The notes beneath the pieces are model-generated. The model was not told the origin of the DNA. It saw only the letters and a program-made list of their open reading frames with translations, and ran no database searches. The translations under genes were made by a program, and so were the position numbers. A stretch of DNA of 64,000 nucleotides from Talpa occidentalis (Eukaryota > Chordata > Mammalia > Eulipotyphla > Talpidae): the NCBI RefSeq assembly GCF_014898055.3, contig NW_023601754.1, positions 51,329,013 to 51,393,012 on the forward strand, in the 5' to 3' direction. Every line of letters begins with the position of its first letter. Position 1 is the stretch's first letter. Positions 49,990 through 60,441 of the stretch are shown piece after piece.

Positions 49990-51580
49990 CGCTGTATCTG
50001 ATGGTGCCTGGTGCTTCCTGCGGCCCCGGCCCAGCCTCCTGAGACGCCCCCTCACGCCTGTGTCCTCTCCCTGCGGAAGCAGCACCTGGGCCAGGCGGCC
50101 AGGAGGAGGGGCCCTGCCCCTCGTGAGCCCTGGGCGCTCGAGGTGTCCCCAGCTCACTGCTGTCCTGCTGGCAGGCGGGTGTCCACACACGTCCATGGAG
50201 TGGGGTCCTGGGGGGCATCTGTGGGCCTGGCCCAGGGTGGTCCAGCCACTGCCTGACCGCTGCCGCCGCCTCCAGCCCCAGGCTCTGCCTGGCTCCAGGG
50301 GAGGGGTGGCCTGGCCAGAGGCTCTGCAGGCAGAGTGCAGGGCTGCAGAGCCCATGCCACTTGGAGCCCACACTCCAGGGTGCCCTGTGAGGGAGCCTGG
50401 CCTAGCACCCAGAGGGGCTGCCATCCTGTGGCCCCTGCACACCCAGGCTGCAGGCCGGGGTGGGGCTGGTCAGCTGCACTGGGGGGCCCTCCAGGGCGAT
50501 ATATGACAAGGATCTGCAGTGGGTCGGTGCCCAGCAGCTGGGGACCCCTCTGTGCCCAGTGTCCATGTGGCTGGACGCCCTGGCATGGCTGGAAGCCTCG
50601 GCTGCTCTCAGGGAGGTGGTGTGGCTGAGGAGACGGCCCAATGGCCTTCTCAGGTGCAGAGTGGTGTGGAGGGGCGCGGGGGGTCCCCGGGGGTGGCCTG
50701 CAGAGAGGAGCCTGTCTGGAGGGCATGGGAAGCGTCTCTGCCTGCATGGCCCGCGGTGAGCCCTGGAGTGGAAGTTTGGGCCAGACCCCAAGAGGCCCAG
50801 AGCACCCACACCCTCGTGGGAGGGGTCTGGGTGGGGCAGGACTGAGTGCCCCTGGTCTGCTTCCCCACCCCACGCTCCCCCCCTCGCCAGGCCAGTGCAC
50901 CTCTCGGGAATCCGCAGACTGAGGTGTGTCCCTCCAGGAGGCGGACCTGGGCCCTGGCGGGGAGGCTCCCTACTTGGGAGAGCCAGCCCCACCTGCTAGG
51001 GACCGCGTCGAGGGCCACGCCGGCCACCAGAGCAGGCTGCTCCCTTGGAGCCAGATGGGGGCAGCCAGGGCACACTCAGCCACCCAGGTCTCCGCCAGTC
51101 GCACCTGGGCAGGTAGGAGGGTGGCGTGCAGGGCACGGTAGGGCTCCATTTCGGGCAAGCACGGCCACTCAGGAGGAAGGGGCTGCAGGGGCCCTGCCCA
51201 GGCACAGCTGCCTGTGGATGCTGCAGGGCCAGGCGCCGGGGTGTGGGGAGCCGCCAGGGGAAGGCGGTCAGAGCCGTTGCTGCAGGGCTGATTCCCACTC
51301 ACATGTCCACTCCCCCTGGACCCGGTCACCTGGGGTGTCGGCTCTGTGGTCGCCCCGCGAGAGGCAGGGGAGCAGACCTGTGTCCCCCACGGCACAGGGG
51401 CTATGGGGTGTGGCTCTCCACTGGTGTGGATGTGGACTTGGGGCCCCTGTTCTGGGGAGAGCCCCCCTGTGTCTCCAAGGGACGCTGGGTCCTGCCGCGG
51501 GCTGTGCCGCCCCCGTGGTGGTGGGGGGGTGGTCTGCTCTCTAATGCCAATGACATGCCGGACACAGCCTGTGGATGAGA
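49990..51580. other. Gene-free interval IFITM A to IFITM B
   Basis: The first part (to about 50460) is homologous to the downstream flank of IFITM C (61310-61700), showing that the duplicated unit is larger than the gene. The rest is unique, with no exon recognised. Confidence 0.6.
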
Positions 51581-51584
51581 GGCA

Positions 51585-51590
51585 TTTACT
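51585..51590 (-). terminator. IFITM B poly(A) signal (variant AGTAAA)
   Basis: AGTAAA on the minus strand 79 bp past the stop. No AATAAA is seen nearby; the 3' UTR differs from those of A and C. Confidence 0.45.
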
Positions 51591-51668
51591 GACTTGGTGG
51601 CCACAGGCCCGTCTTAGAATGGCAACCGGGCACGGCCACGGTGAAAGGGCTGGTGGGCCGGACAGCCG

Positions 51669-52339
51669 CTAGTAGCCTCTGCTGTGCTGGACAGCCGCAT
51701 AAACGGACAGGCCGGCCAATACCAGGAGCGCGATGAGGCCGGCGTTGAGGAGGAGGCCGAGGCACAGGGCCCAGATGTTCAGGCACTTGGCGGTGGACGC
51801 GTAGGTCCGGGCCCCGAGGATGTCGCCCACCATCTTCCGGTCCCTGGCCTGGGGAGGAGACGGGGCTCACGAGGGCTCTACCGGGGCGGCCCCACCTGCC
51901 CTGCCCAGGGTCGGGGACCAGCCTCCCCATCCCGGTGTCCCGCTGGGGCCTCCGGCTCCGCCTCACGGGCTCTCAGCCTCCGGGAGGTCACCGCCCCCCC
52001 CGGGCCTGGCCCCCCACCCCATGTCGTCCCAGCCCTCCCAGCCAGGGGGACGGTCCCCAGCCGGGCACACCAGCAGGCGCCCTGGGGCGGCACACGCACC
52101 TTCACGGAGTAGGCGAAGGCCGCGAGGCCCAGGCAGCAGAAGTTCATGAAGAGGGCGCTGAAGAGGGACCACACGACGTGGTCGGGCACGGCGGTCTCGG
52201 GCTGGATGGTGACCACGGTGGTGGCCCCGGGGGCCAGGCTGCCGGGCGCCCCCAGCACGGCCACCTCGTGCTCCTCCCTGAGCACCTCACAGCTGCCCCG
52301 GGGGAAGCCGGGCTGCAGGGGCTGGGACATGTGGTTCAT
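51669..52339 (-). CDS. IFITM3: IFITM B, IFITM2/3-type, endocytic tyrosine replaced by Cys
   Basis: Interferon-induced restriction factor on minus. Exons 52100-52339 and 51669-51848 (80 + 59 codons, 139 residues). The N-terminus [11 protein letters not shown] marks the IFITM2/3 type. At position 17, where IFITM C has Tyr in SYEVL (human IFITM3 Tyr20 in YEML), B reads SCEVL: codon TGT instead of TAT. The AP-2-binding YxxPhi signal and the Fyn-phosphorylated Tyr are therefore absent. The rest is complete: amphipathic segment [11 protein letters not shown], Cys68/Cys69/Cys102, [13 protein letters not shown], and end VQHSRGY. The intron lacks about 35 bp near its 5' end relative to A and C. The gene lies inverted between A and C; symbol by type only, since conversion hides orthology. 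Confidence 0.88.
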
Positions 52340-52399
52340 GGCTGGGGTGAGGCCGACAGGCTAACCGGGTCTGGGATCCCTGGACTCTCCTTCCTGAGC

Positions 52400-52426
52400 A
52401 GTTTCGATTTCTCTGGTTTCCTTTTC
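52400..52426 (-). promoter_or_regulatory. Tandem ISRE of IFITM B
   Basis: On the minus strand GAAAAGGAAACC (52426-52415) and GAAATCGAAACT (52411-52400), separated by 3 bp, both fit GAAANNGAAA. They lie 61-87 bp before the ATG and are identical to the pair at IFITM C. Confidence 0.7.
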
Positions 52427-52429
52427 CTG

Positions 52430-54150
52430 ACTTTTGGGGGTTTGGAATTGGCTGAGAGCCGGGAGGGAGGGAGGAAGGAGGCTGAGAGTCAGGTTACATG
52501 GGGGTGGGGCCGGTCCAGGTCTTGGGGGGGTTTCCTGTCCAGGGCCCTCAAGGTCCTGGTCTCAGCCTGCCCCTCCCTGCCCTCAGCCCTCAGGTGTGGG
52601 GGGTGCTGGGTGTAGGTCAGGACCCTTCCGAAGCCCCTGGCCTCAAGGTGTCTCCCGGGGTTTTGGGGCTTCTCCAGGGTGGGCCTGTGGCAGAGGCATG
52701 ACAATGGCCTTTCCTCCTGGGCTCCCCAGGCCTGGGGGCAATGGAGGGAGCTCTTGAGCAGAGGGCTGCTGTAGGTGCCCCTGCTAGCCAGTGCAGCCAG
52801 AGCTGGGCCTTGCCCTCCCTAGGAGAGGTGGGGTTGGAGCCGCTGCCTTTGCCCTGAGGCCCTCGGGGCCCAGCTCCAAGCTGTTTTATTAAAATTTAAA
52901 AAGTTAGGGCCTCCCTGGTGGCTCAAGGGGTTGAGCACAATGCTGGGAAGCTGTCCGAAGCCTCTGCGGCATGGAGAGCTGTACCCACAGGGCACAGCAG
53001 ACCTCTCCTGTCTCCCCGCAGCTCCCCTCAGCGCTCTGCTCCTCGCTCTGTCTCTGGTGAATCTTCTCACTGCCCCCATCTCTGGCCTGTACCCCAGCTC
53101 TTGTATGCATAAATAAATAAATCTTTAAAAAAAGTTTTTAAAGGTTAAAATAATCCCCAAGGCCACCAAAAGGGCAGGAGACATGCGAAGTGCAAAGTCC
53201 TGTTTCAGGCAGTCAGGCCGTAACTGAGGCGCAGAGAGGAGGTGAGGCAGACCCGCCTGGAGAGGGGCAGGGGCTGATCTTATCCATGATCCTGCTGAGC
53301 TTCAGGAAAGACTCCCCAGAAGACGGGCAGGCGAGGGGGTAAAAAACAGTGGACCCAGGGGTATCGCAGGCGCCTGTGGGTCCCAGGTACGAAGGGGTAG
53401 AGAATGAGGGTGGGTCTGGCCCCGGGGTGGGCAGTGCGAGTGGGACACAGAGGCACAGTGGCCGTCGGGGGGGCGCAGGGGCCGGTCTGGGGATCCCGAG
53501 TGGCAGGGCCTGGGCAGCAGCTCCCGCTCTGATGGGCACTGGCTGCTGCCCCAGCGAGGGTCCCCGCCGGACATGTGACCCACAACTGGTCCCACCTGCC
53601 CTTTTCCACGGACTTGCAGGTAAAGAGCTGAGAATTCTGGGCTCTTCCCCAGACACCCCAAAACAGGGGTGAGGCACACTCAGGGCCTCGCCAAGCCCTG
53701 CTGTCGCGAGCATGATTAATTGGCTTCAGTTGGAAGTTGGCTCTCAAAGAGAATTTTATTCCTACATTGGTCACACACGTACACTTACGTCCATACAGGT
53801 GAGCCAACCCCAGTTCCCAAGGCACCTCTGACTGAAGACAGCAGCCGGGACGTGTCTTAGCCGGGCCATCCCCCGGGTGGGAGTCCTCCGGCCATGGAAG
53901 GCTCTGGGCTTGAGGGCCCGCAGTCCGGACAGCCCCGCGGGATGCTGAGCTGAGAGGCAGCCTGTGCGCTGTCGGGGAGCAGGCTGTCGGGGAGCAGGCT
54001 GTCGGGGAGCAGGCTGCCAGTTCGCGGGCGGCAGACCGGGGAGTGCAGGTCCTGTCACAGGGTGCGGGACCAGAGCCAGGAGGGGACCAGAGCCAGGAGG
54101 GGTTCCCGCGGGAGGGCAGTCTGAGTCCAAGGGGGCAGCGAGCTGGGCTC
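52430..54150. other. Interval upstream of IFITM B
   Basis: Up to about 52590 it mirrors the flank of IFITM C (inverted). Then unique sequence, a SINE (52908-53143), and a 15-bp repeat GCTGTCGGGGAGCAG present three times at about 53970-54015. No gene recognised. Confidence 0.5.
52908..53143 (+). repeat. tRNA-derived SINE copy
   Basis: Plus-strand copy with head GGGCCTCCCTGGTGGCTCAA and tail AAATAAATAAATCTTT; about 30 bp shorter than full length in the B-box region. Confidence 0.88.
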
Positions 54151-54158
54151 TGGAGGAG

Positions 54159-54628
54159 TGTTAGGGGGAAAAGGATGCCCCAAAGCAAATTCCATACAGG
54201 CTTTGTGGAGTCCACCCCCACCCCAGGTCAAAGCCAAAGACACTGGGAACTCCATATCCCATCCCCACCCAAGGGAAGGTGGCTGGGACCTGAGGGTGGG
54301 GTGAAGCAGCCAGGTGGATATAAAAGGCAGACACGTGGGCTTTGGGGGTCCCCCATTTTTGGCCCTCGGCCAGCTCGCAGCGTCCGGCCAGCTCTGAGAG
54401 TGACTTTGGGTTTCCAGGTCATCGGATCGGGTAGGACGCATGAAAGACTTTATTTCCCTATTTTCTCCCTGAGTTGTGCATTTTCCTTATTTCTTTTTCT
54501 CTTGTAAATAAACCTTTTATTAACCCTTTTGTGTGTGTCTGCAGTGGAGTATTCATAAGTCCCTTTAAAGCGCGCGGGTGAGGACCCCCAGCCAGGAACC
54601 CGTTTAACATCGGGGCTGCTCTATAACA
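54159..54628 (+). mobile_element. Solo LTR of an endogenous retrovirus (470 bp)
   Basis: Begins TGTTAGGGGG, ends CTATAACA, and is flanked by a perfect 4-bp target duplication GGAG (54155-54158 and 54629-54632), as for class I (gamma-type) ERVs. It contains a TATA box TATAAAA (54319-54325) and AATAAA (54507-54512) followed by a TGTGTGTG run, so U3-R-U5 order is visible. The 3' end resembles the LTR at 56842-57429. No internal viral genes lie beside it. Confidence 0.8.
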
Positions 54629-54749
54629 GGAGCGGCCGGCGTCCAGGGCTGCTCCGAGCCGGCCTCCGGCAGGGGCTCCCCCTGCACATCCTTGGAGGCT
54701 CGGGGCCTCTGCCTCGCCCGCCTGCCCCCGGGTGTGCCCAGCGACCTCG

Positions 54750-56320
54750 CACCTTCCTGTTTTTAGTTTTACTTGTGAGCTTTGTGTTCCCGACACCTGC
54801 CCTGAGGGCGGGCTGTGGCTGCGGGCGGAAGCAGGGGTGCCCCCTCCCCACCCGCCCCCGGCAGCGCCCCGTGGGTGGAGAGAATTGGGCGCCAGGCCCG
54901 GGCTGCATCCGGGGGGAGTCGGGGTCTCTGACGCTGACTCGGGGCTCCGGCCTCTGCCGCCTCCCCTCACCCTGGCCCCTTCAGCCCCCCCCCCCCCCGC
55001 CGGACCCCCGCGCCCTGCACCCCGAAGCGCCTCGGCCCCGCCCTTCCCAGCCGCAGGGGCCAGGGCTCCGCGGGGCCGGGGCGCACCCCGCCTCCGGAGG
55101 GGTCACGCTGGGCGCCCGAACCCGCCTTCTGAGGGCCGCACCCCGCCCGGCTGCACCCCACTCGCGGCCGGCCCCTGACGGCGGGGGCTGCACCGGGCTC
55201 GGGCAGGGAACGGGGCGCCCGCGGGGAGACTTGGGGAGACTTGGGTCGCCGCGGGGAGGCCGGGAACCCTGCGCGGAATCAGGAGACATCGGCGGGGGGC
55301 GGGGGGGCCCGGGGCCCCCCTTTACAAGGCCGCGGCCGCGCGGCTCCACCCCAGGCCTGTGGGGCAGGGCCCGCGGGTGAAAAATGGCCCAACCAGACTC
55401 CGTAGCCAACAGCCAGCCCGTCGGCGGCGTCGGGGCGGGCGCGAAGCGCGCGTCCCGGGTCACGGACGGGCCAATCAGCGCTGTGGGCTGCGGGGCCAGC
55501 GTCCAATCAGACTTGGGGGCGGGGCGCCCTGAAGAGGATATGAGCGGGGGGGGGGCGAGCGGGGGCGGCCGGGGGGGAGGAGGCCCCGCGCCCGGCCCTG
55601 GGGCAGCAGGAGCCGCGCCGGCGCCCCGCACGGAGCCCGGGAGCCGCAGACCCCAGCGGGGCGGCCCGCCTGCCCCCGACGTCGCCTGGGGGGAGCCGGG
55701 GCGGCAGCGGCCGTCTCCACTGGCCGGCGCTGCTGGCGGCCTCCGCCGACGCCGTCGGGCGAGGCCGCGGCCTGTGTGGGCGCCGGAGCCGCCGCCTCGT
55801 CCGCGGGGCGGGCCCGGGGCCCCGCGGCCGCCCTCGCCGGCCCTGCCCCGGTCAGCTGCGGACTCCGGGGCGCGCTGGCGGTCCGGACCCCGGGCGGCGG
55901 CCGCTCCCTCCTGCCCGCGCCCTCAGGAGCGCCCCCGGCGTTCCCGGACACGGCCTCGGCGGGGCGCCGGCGGCGGGTGGGGCGACGGGGCAGCGGGCAG
56001 CGCCCGGGACCGGCCGCGCGGGGACCAGGGCTGCAGGCCCCGGCTGCGCCGCCGGCCCCTGCCGGGACGAGCGCTCCGCCCGGGGCGGCCCGTGCGCGCG
56101 TGTCCCGGGGCCGCCTCCCCGGCGCGCGCGCAGGGCCGGGCCGCTCCCAGACTTGACGCCCAGTCAGCTTTCATCATTTTTCGGATGCTTGTCTTGGCGC
56201 TTCCTCCACCGCCACGGCCAAGAAGCGGGAAGGCCGCGGGGAGAGACTCAGGCTCAGACCCCCCTGGGAGGCGGCTCCAGGCCGACCCAGCCTCGGGGCC
56301 TTGACCCAAAGCTGCGCACC
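54750..56320. promoter_or_regulatory. Orphan CpG island with paired CCAAT boxes
   Basis: About 1.5 kb of extreme GC and CpG density between the IFITM B/LTR block and the L1. Two NF-Y-type boxes, CCAATCAGCG (55471) and CCAATCAGAC (55503), lie 32 bp apart in the same orientation, a common promoter arrangement. No neighbouring coding exon explains it. Long open frames run through it on both strands (for example 55384-56304 plus) but have Arg/Pro/Gly/Ala-only composition, so I do not call a protein. Confidence 0.5.
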
Positions 56321-56427
56321 CGGCAGGCGCGCACCCCGGCAGGCGCGCACCCCGGCAGGCGCGCACCCCGGCAGGCGCGCACCCCGGCAGGCGCGCACCC
56401 CGGCAGGCGCGCACCCCGGCAGGCGCA
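56314..56427. repeat. 16-bp minisatellite, about seven units
   Basis: Unit AGGCGCGCACCCCGGC starts at 56325, 56341, 56357, 56373, 56389 and 56405, with a partial unit at 56421; nearly perfect copies. It lies at the edge of the orphan CpG island. Confidence 0.92.
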
Positions 56428-56741
56428 TCTGCAGATCCCGGAGGAAGGCAGGCGTGTGTGGGGCGGCCTTTGTGGTGGCGATGCCTGCTCCCCGCCCCCA
56501 CCCAGCACCCCTCTTGCAGAAGAGCTGCCCGTTCTCTCCAGAGGCCAGGGACAGCCACAGGGGCTGGTCAGTGCCCCCGGCCTGCCCGTATGTCATGCCC
56601 CACTGTCCCCGCCTGGGGCTCGGGCGCTGGCTGTGCCCCGCGGGAGGGAAGCAGATGGTGAGTCTTCAGAAGGAAGCCCTGAGCAAAATGAGCTGGTGCC
56701 ATCCCAGCAAACACATTTTGGATTTTATTTAAAAGAGGTGC

Positions 56742-56841
56742 AGCGCCCTCTGTTTCTAGCAGCACTGTTTACAACAGCTAGGCTTCGGAAACAACCCAAA
56801 TGCCCAAAAATAGATGCTGGATCAAGAAGATGGGGTGCATA
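56742..56841 (+). repeat. L1 3' region, left part (split by an LTR)
   Basis: AGCACTGTTTACAACAGC followed by aacaacccaaatgcccaaa and atcaagaagatggggtgcata is the familiar end of L1 ORF2 reading space. It stops at the target site CATA (56838-56841) and resumes at 57430. Confidence 0.8.
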
Positions 56842-57429
56842 TGCAACAGGGTGGTCCCCAGGAAAGGGGGAGGTTCCCTGCCCCACCCAAGGGAGGGTGG
56901 AGCTGAGCAGGAAGAGAAGAAACTGCAGAAGAGACTGGGGAAGGAAGCAGGATGGAGCCAGAAGGAGACCTGGAGGAGGCGCATGGAGCCTAGAGACACG
57001 TGAAGAAACTGCTTGTCTTTTGGTCGTGGACGGGGTGACACAGATGTGGGTGAGACCCGTGGGGAGGTGACAATGGCAGTTTTTATCTTGATGTTGATTT
57101 TGCTCTTTTCCTTCCGGGCTTGTCCAGTTGTTTGTGACCCTTTTCTGTGGGTCCCCACTGGAAGATGTTTTAGACTTGTGGTAGACTTTGGGGCCTTGTT
57201 CTGGGCCGATCCCATTTGGATGGACTTTTACCCACGAGGGGACGGGTAACTTTGGGTGCTTCATTTAGAAACTAGATTCTTTGCCTCACCTGTATTGTTT
57301 CCTAGTTTTTATTAAAGATCCTTCCCATTAAAGTGTCCTATGTTTTGTGTTGATGCGGCGGATGGCAGAACCCATTTAGAATAGGCAGGTTTGCGGGGTT
57401 TGGGCTGCCCCTCTCCCTGTCCTATAACA
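56842..57429 (+). mobile_element. Solo LTR inserted in an L1
   Basis: Starts TGCAACAGGG, ends CCTATAACA, 588 bp, flanked by CATA on both sides (56838-56841 and 57430-57433). Removing it rejoins a normal L1 sequence, so both ends are certain. A 4-bp duplication with TG...CA ends fits a class I endogenous retrovirus. An ATTAAAG-type poly(A) signal lies near 57310-57335. Same family as 30352-30729. Confidence 0.88.
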
Positions 57430-57773
57430 CATATACACCATGGAATATTACTCAGCATTCAAAAAAGATAAACACATGCAATTTGCAGCAACATGGATGG
57501 CGCTGGAAGGGATCATGCTCAGCGAAGTAAGCCAGAAAGAAAAAGAAAATACCGGATGGTCTCACTCATAGCAGGAATCTAGAAAACCTAAATAAGGGAC
57601 TAGGAAAAAGAATAGCTATAAGAAAGTGAAAATCAAAATCAACAAGCAACTATGAACCAGAGACACTCTATGGGGGGTGGGGGGTGGGGAAAGGAGGGAT
57701 TGGGGTCAAAATAAGGGGGGTTGCAATTGCATGGGGAATATAAAAATAAAATTTAAATTTAAAAAATAAAACA
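57430..57773 (+). repeat. L1 3' end, right part
   Basis: Continues the interrupted L1: TACACCATGGAATATTACTC, aacatggatggcgctgga, GGATGGTCTCACTCATAG, then a G-rich 3' UTR and an A-rich tail. Confidence 0.88.
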
Positions 57774-57879
57774 GGTGCAGCATCTGAAGCATGGTGCTCC
57801 CTCCTGCAGCTGCCTGGGGCCCAGCTGCAGACTCCTCTCTAGAGTGGCCCTGTGGGCTCCCTGAGGAGGGGAGGACCTA

Positions 57880-58105
57880 GGGAACCCAGACCCATCAGCC
57901 CATTGGCCCCACGCCAGCCATGAACCACGTGTCCCAGCCTCTGCGCTCTGGTGCCTGTCCCAGCAGCCCCAGCTGCTATGAGGAGGCCTGGTAGCTAAGA
58001 GGAGTACAAAGTGGCCGCGCTGGGTCGCCCAGCAGCCTGGCCCCCACGGCCAGCACCATAATCACCATCCAGTCTGAGACCTTCATGCCCAGCTCTATCA
58101 TCTGG
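57880..58105 (+). pseudogene. Decayed IFITM exon 1 (fragment)
   Basis: From about 57880 the sequence follows the 5' flank and exon 1 of IFITM C. The ATG at 57918 reads MNHVSQPLRSG, then SCYEEAW and an in-frame stop; further on SSLAPTA and TIITIQSETF correspond to the SLAPGAA and VVTIQPET blocks. Homology fades after IIWS (about 58105), and no exon 2 follows; a SINE is inserted at 58157. No ISRE is seen in front. An older, dead member of the cluster on plus. Confidence 0.8.
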
Positions 58106-58156
58106 TCAGAAAAGAACCAGGTGGAGCATTACAAAGTCATCAAAAAGGAAGGACTG

Positions 58157-58380
58157 AGGACCTCCCCTGGTGGTGCAGCGGTTGAGCGCTGGGACGAAGG
58201 TCCCACATGGCGTGCAGACCTCTCCTGCCGCCCGCTGCTCCCCTCAGCAGTGTCCTTCGGTCCTTCTGCCTGCTCTGCTCCCTGCTCTGGCTCTGGTGAA
58301 TTCTCTCACCCTCCCGCGCTTCTGACTGTCCCCAGTGCTTGTGTAAATAAGTAAACAAATAAATCTTAAAAAAAAAAAAG
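58157..58380 (+). repeat. SINE copy, second subfamily
   Basis: Same variant as 22930-23191 (CTTCTGACTGTCCCCAGTGC before an AATAAATC-type tail), with an internal deletion in the B-box region. Confidence 0.85.
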
Positions 58381-58474
58381 AAGTGCAGCTTCTTCACATG
58401 TCTCTCTGCTCCCTGTGCCTCCTCCTGGGTCTCCATCCTGTTTCCTTCCCTCCCCAGTCTCCTTTCTAGCTTCT

Positions 58475-58744
58475 TTAAAAAAAAAAAAAAGATTTATTTA
58501 TTTTTATACAACAACCGGGGTACAGGCCAGAGGCGCAGGAGCATGAGAGGATTCACCAGAGACAGAGTCGGGAACAGAACAGGCAGACTGAATAAATACA
58601 CTGCCGCAGGTGAGTCAGGAGCAGACGAGAGGTCTGCTCCGCCATGTAGGATTCTCGCCGGCCGGCCAGGATCAAACCCACGCCGCAGAGGCTGTGGACA
58701 GTTTCACAGTGCGGCGCTCAACCACCTGAGCCGCCAGGAGGCCC
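58475..58744 (-). repeat. tRNA-derived SINE with target-site duplication
   Basis: Minus-strand copy; flanks TTTCTAGCTTCTTT and CTTTTCTAGCTTCT form the target duplication. Confidence 0.87.
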
Positions 58745-60200
58745 CTCTTTTCTAGCTTCTCCCAGCTCAGCTCCACCCTCCTTTGGGTGGGGCAGGGAAC
58801 CTGGAATTTCCCCTTCCCCTGGACACCACCCTTTACAAAATCTTACCTGAATAAAAAAAATAATGTGACTTTAGAGGCCAACAAATGACTGCAGAGCAGC
58901 TGCAGCCCTCAGGCATGTGGCCGGTGCTCAGGGTGGCTCCATCCCGGCCATGTGGCCTCAAGAAGGGCCTGGGGGCAGGTGCCAAGGCCCCTCCGAGGCT
59001 GCACGGGAGGGGCATGGCTCTCTACACTGACCTGGCGGCTCCCTTCAAGGTTTGGGGCACAGGGTGCCAGGCTCAGAACGGGTGCAGACAGGTTCGATGG
59101 AGGATAAGAACAGAAAAACTGGAAAGGAGGCGCCACAAGACCAGAACGCTGGCTCACACAATGCCAAGTGCTGGAGGTGGGGGTAGGGGGATTAGCATAG
59201 CCCTTAACCAGCTACCGGAACTAGGATCCTCAGGCGCCAAAGCCCAGATCACAAAGCCCAAGACCCAAGCAGTGTCAGATGCTGCAGGGGGCTTCAGGGG
59301 CAAGACCTGAGGGTAAAGATATGGAGATTGAGGCCATTGTAGAAATCTGGCCCCTTTCAAATTCTACATAGTTTATTCAAAACAAACCACTCCACGAAGG
59401 AGTGAGCCCCTCCCAAAGAGCGGAAGACAGTATCAGGGCAGCCTCCGCCCTGGCGCTGGGCAGCCGTCTGTGATTGTGCTGGGGCTCCTCACCAGCTCTC
59501 TCCTCTGCAGGGCAGCAGCTTCCTGCCTGTCCGAGACCTGGACCAGGCCGGGGCTTCTCTTCACTGACCTCCTTCAGCAGAGGTAGCGCGGCTCAAGGCC
59601 GCCAGCTGCAACCAGGCCAGGCAGGCGTCTCTCAGCAAACCTGTTCCTTTCAGGGCAGCTCTTCCTGCCCGGTGGGGTCCATGCAGGTGTCCTCTATTCT
59701 TCTGTCCCTTTCTCTAATAAACCTGTTCTTTAAGGTTTCAATAACGGCCTTTTGTTTCCCTTATCAATTCAAGGTTTTATGGCCCATTCCTATGGCAACA
59801 TCCTGGTTCCCCCAGTCCCTTCAAGCCTCCCAAGCTGCCTTGGGGAGCAAAGTGCAGGGGCTGAGTTTGCATACCCCCAAGTGTCACCCCACTGACCCCC
59901 AACAGCAGAGAGCCCTTCCGGGTGAGCTGCTGCCACCACGCTCCAACAAGGACCCTCAGGGTGGCCAGGGACAGGTCCACACGGGAGTTCCCACTACTAG
60001 GAGCCCGGTCCAGGCCCTCACTGACCTTGCCACAGAAGGCATGGATGGGCCCTATCCTTTCCTGAACGCCAGGGGGCCAGCCCACCTGAGTCCCCCTCAG
60101 GGCCAGGGCAGACGGGGGCCTCAAGGGGCCTGGAGCCCGGTGGGGGGGAGTGGCCCTGGAGGTGGCTCATCTGGGGCTGGAGGTGGCTGTGCAGGGGGGG
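58745..60200. other. Interval upstream of IFITM C
   Basis: No gene recognised. 59160-59780 is a distinct block (ACCGGAACTAGGATCCTCAG near 59213; AATAAA at 59716-59721) that may be a retroelement remnant or a transcript 3' end; I cannot fix its borders. From about 60140 it is homologous to the flank of IFITM A. Confidence 0.45.
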
Positions 60201-60441
60201 AGGGGGGGCAATGGCTCAGGGCCGGGCTGGGGGAGGACAGGACTCCCAGGCAGGAAAGGGTCCCCAGAGCCTACCCACAGCCCTCACTGAGGAAAGGGAG
60301 GGGCCGGCTGAGACCAGCCCCCTGAGGGCCCTAGACAGGAAACCCCCCCAGGACCTGGACCCGCCCCCATGTAACCTGACTCTCAGCCTCCTTCCTCCCT
60401 CCCTCCCGGCTCTCAGCCAATTCCAAACCCCCAAAAGTCAG

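Noticed and set aside
55384..56304. 306-codon frame (and minus-strand frames) in the orphan CpG island
   Set aside because: Arg/Pro/Gly/Ala composition on both strands with no domain or splice context; kept as a CpG island only.
56314..56427. Regular short repeats as a CRISPR array
   Set aside because: Head-to-tail 16-bp units without spacers in mammalian DNA: a minisatellite.
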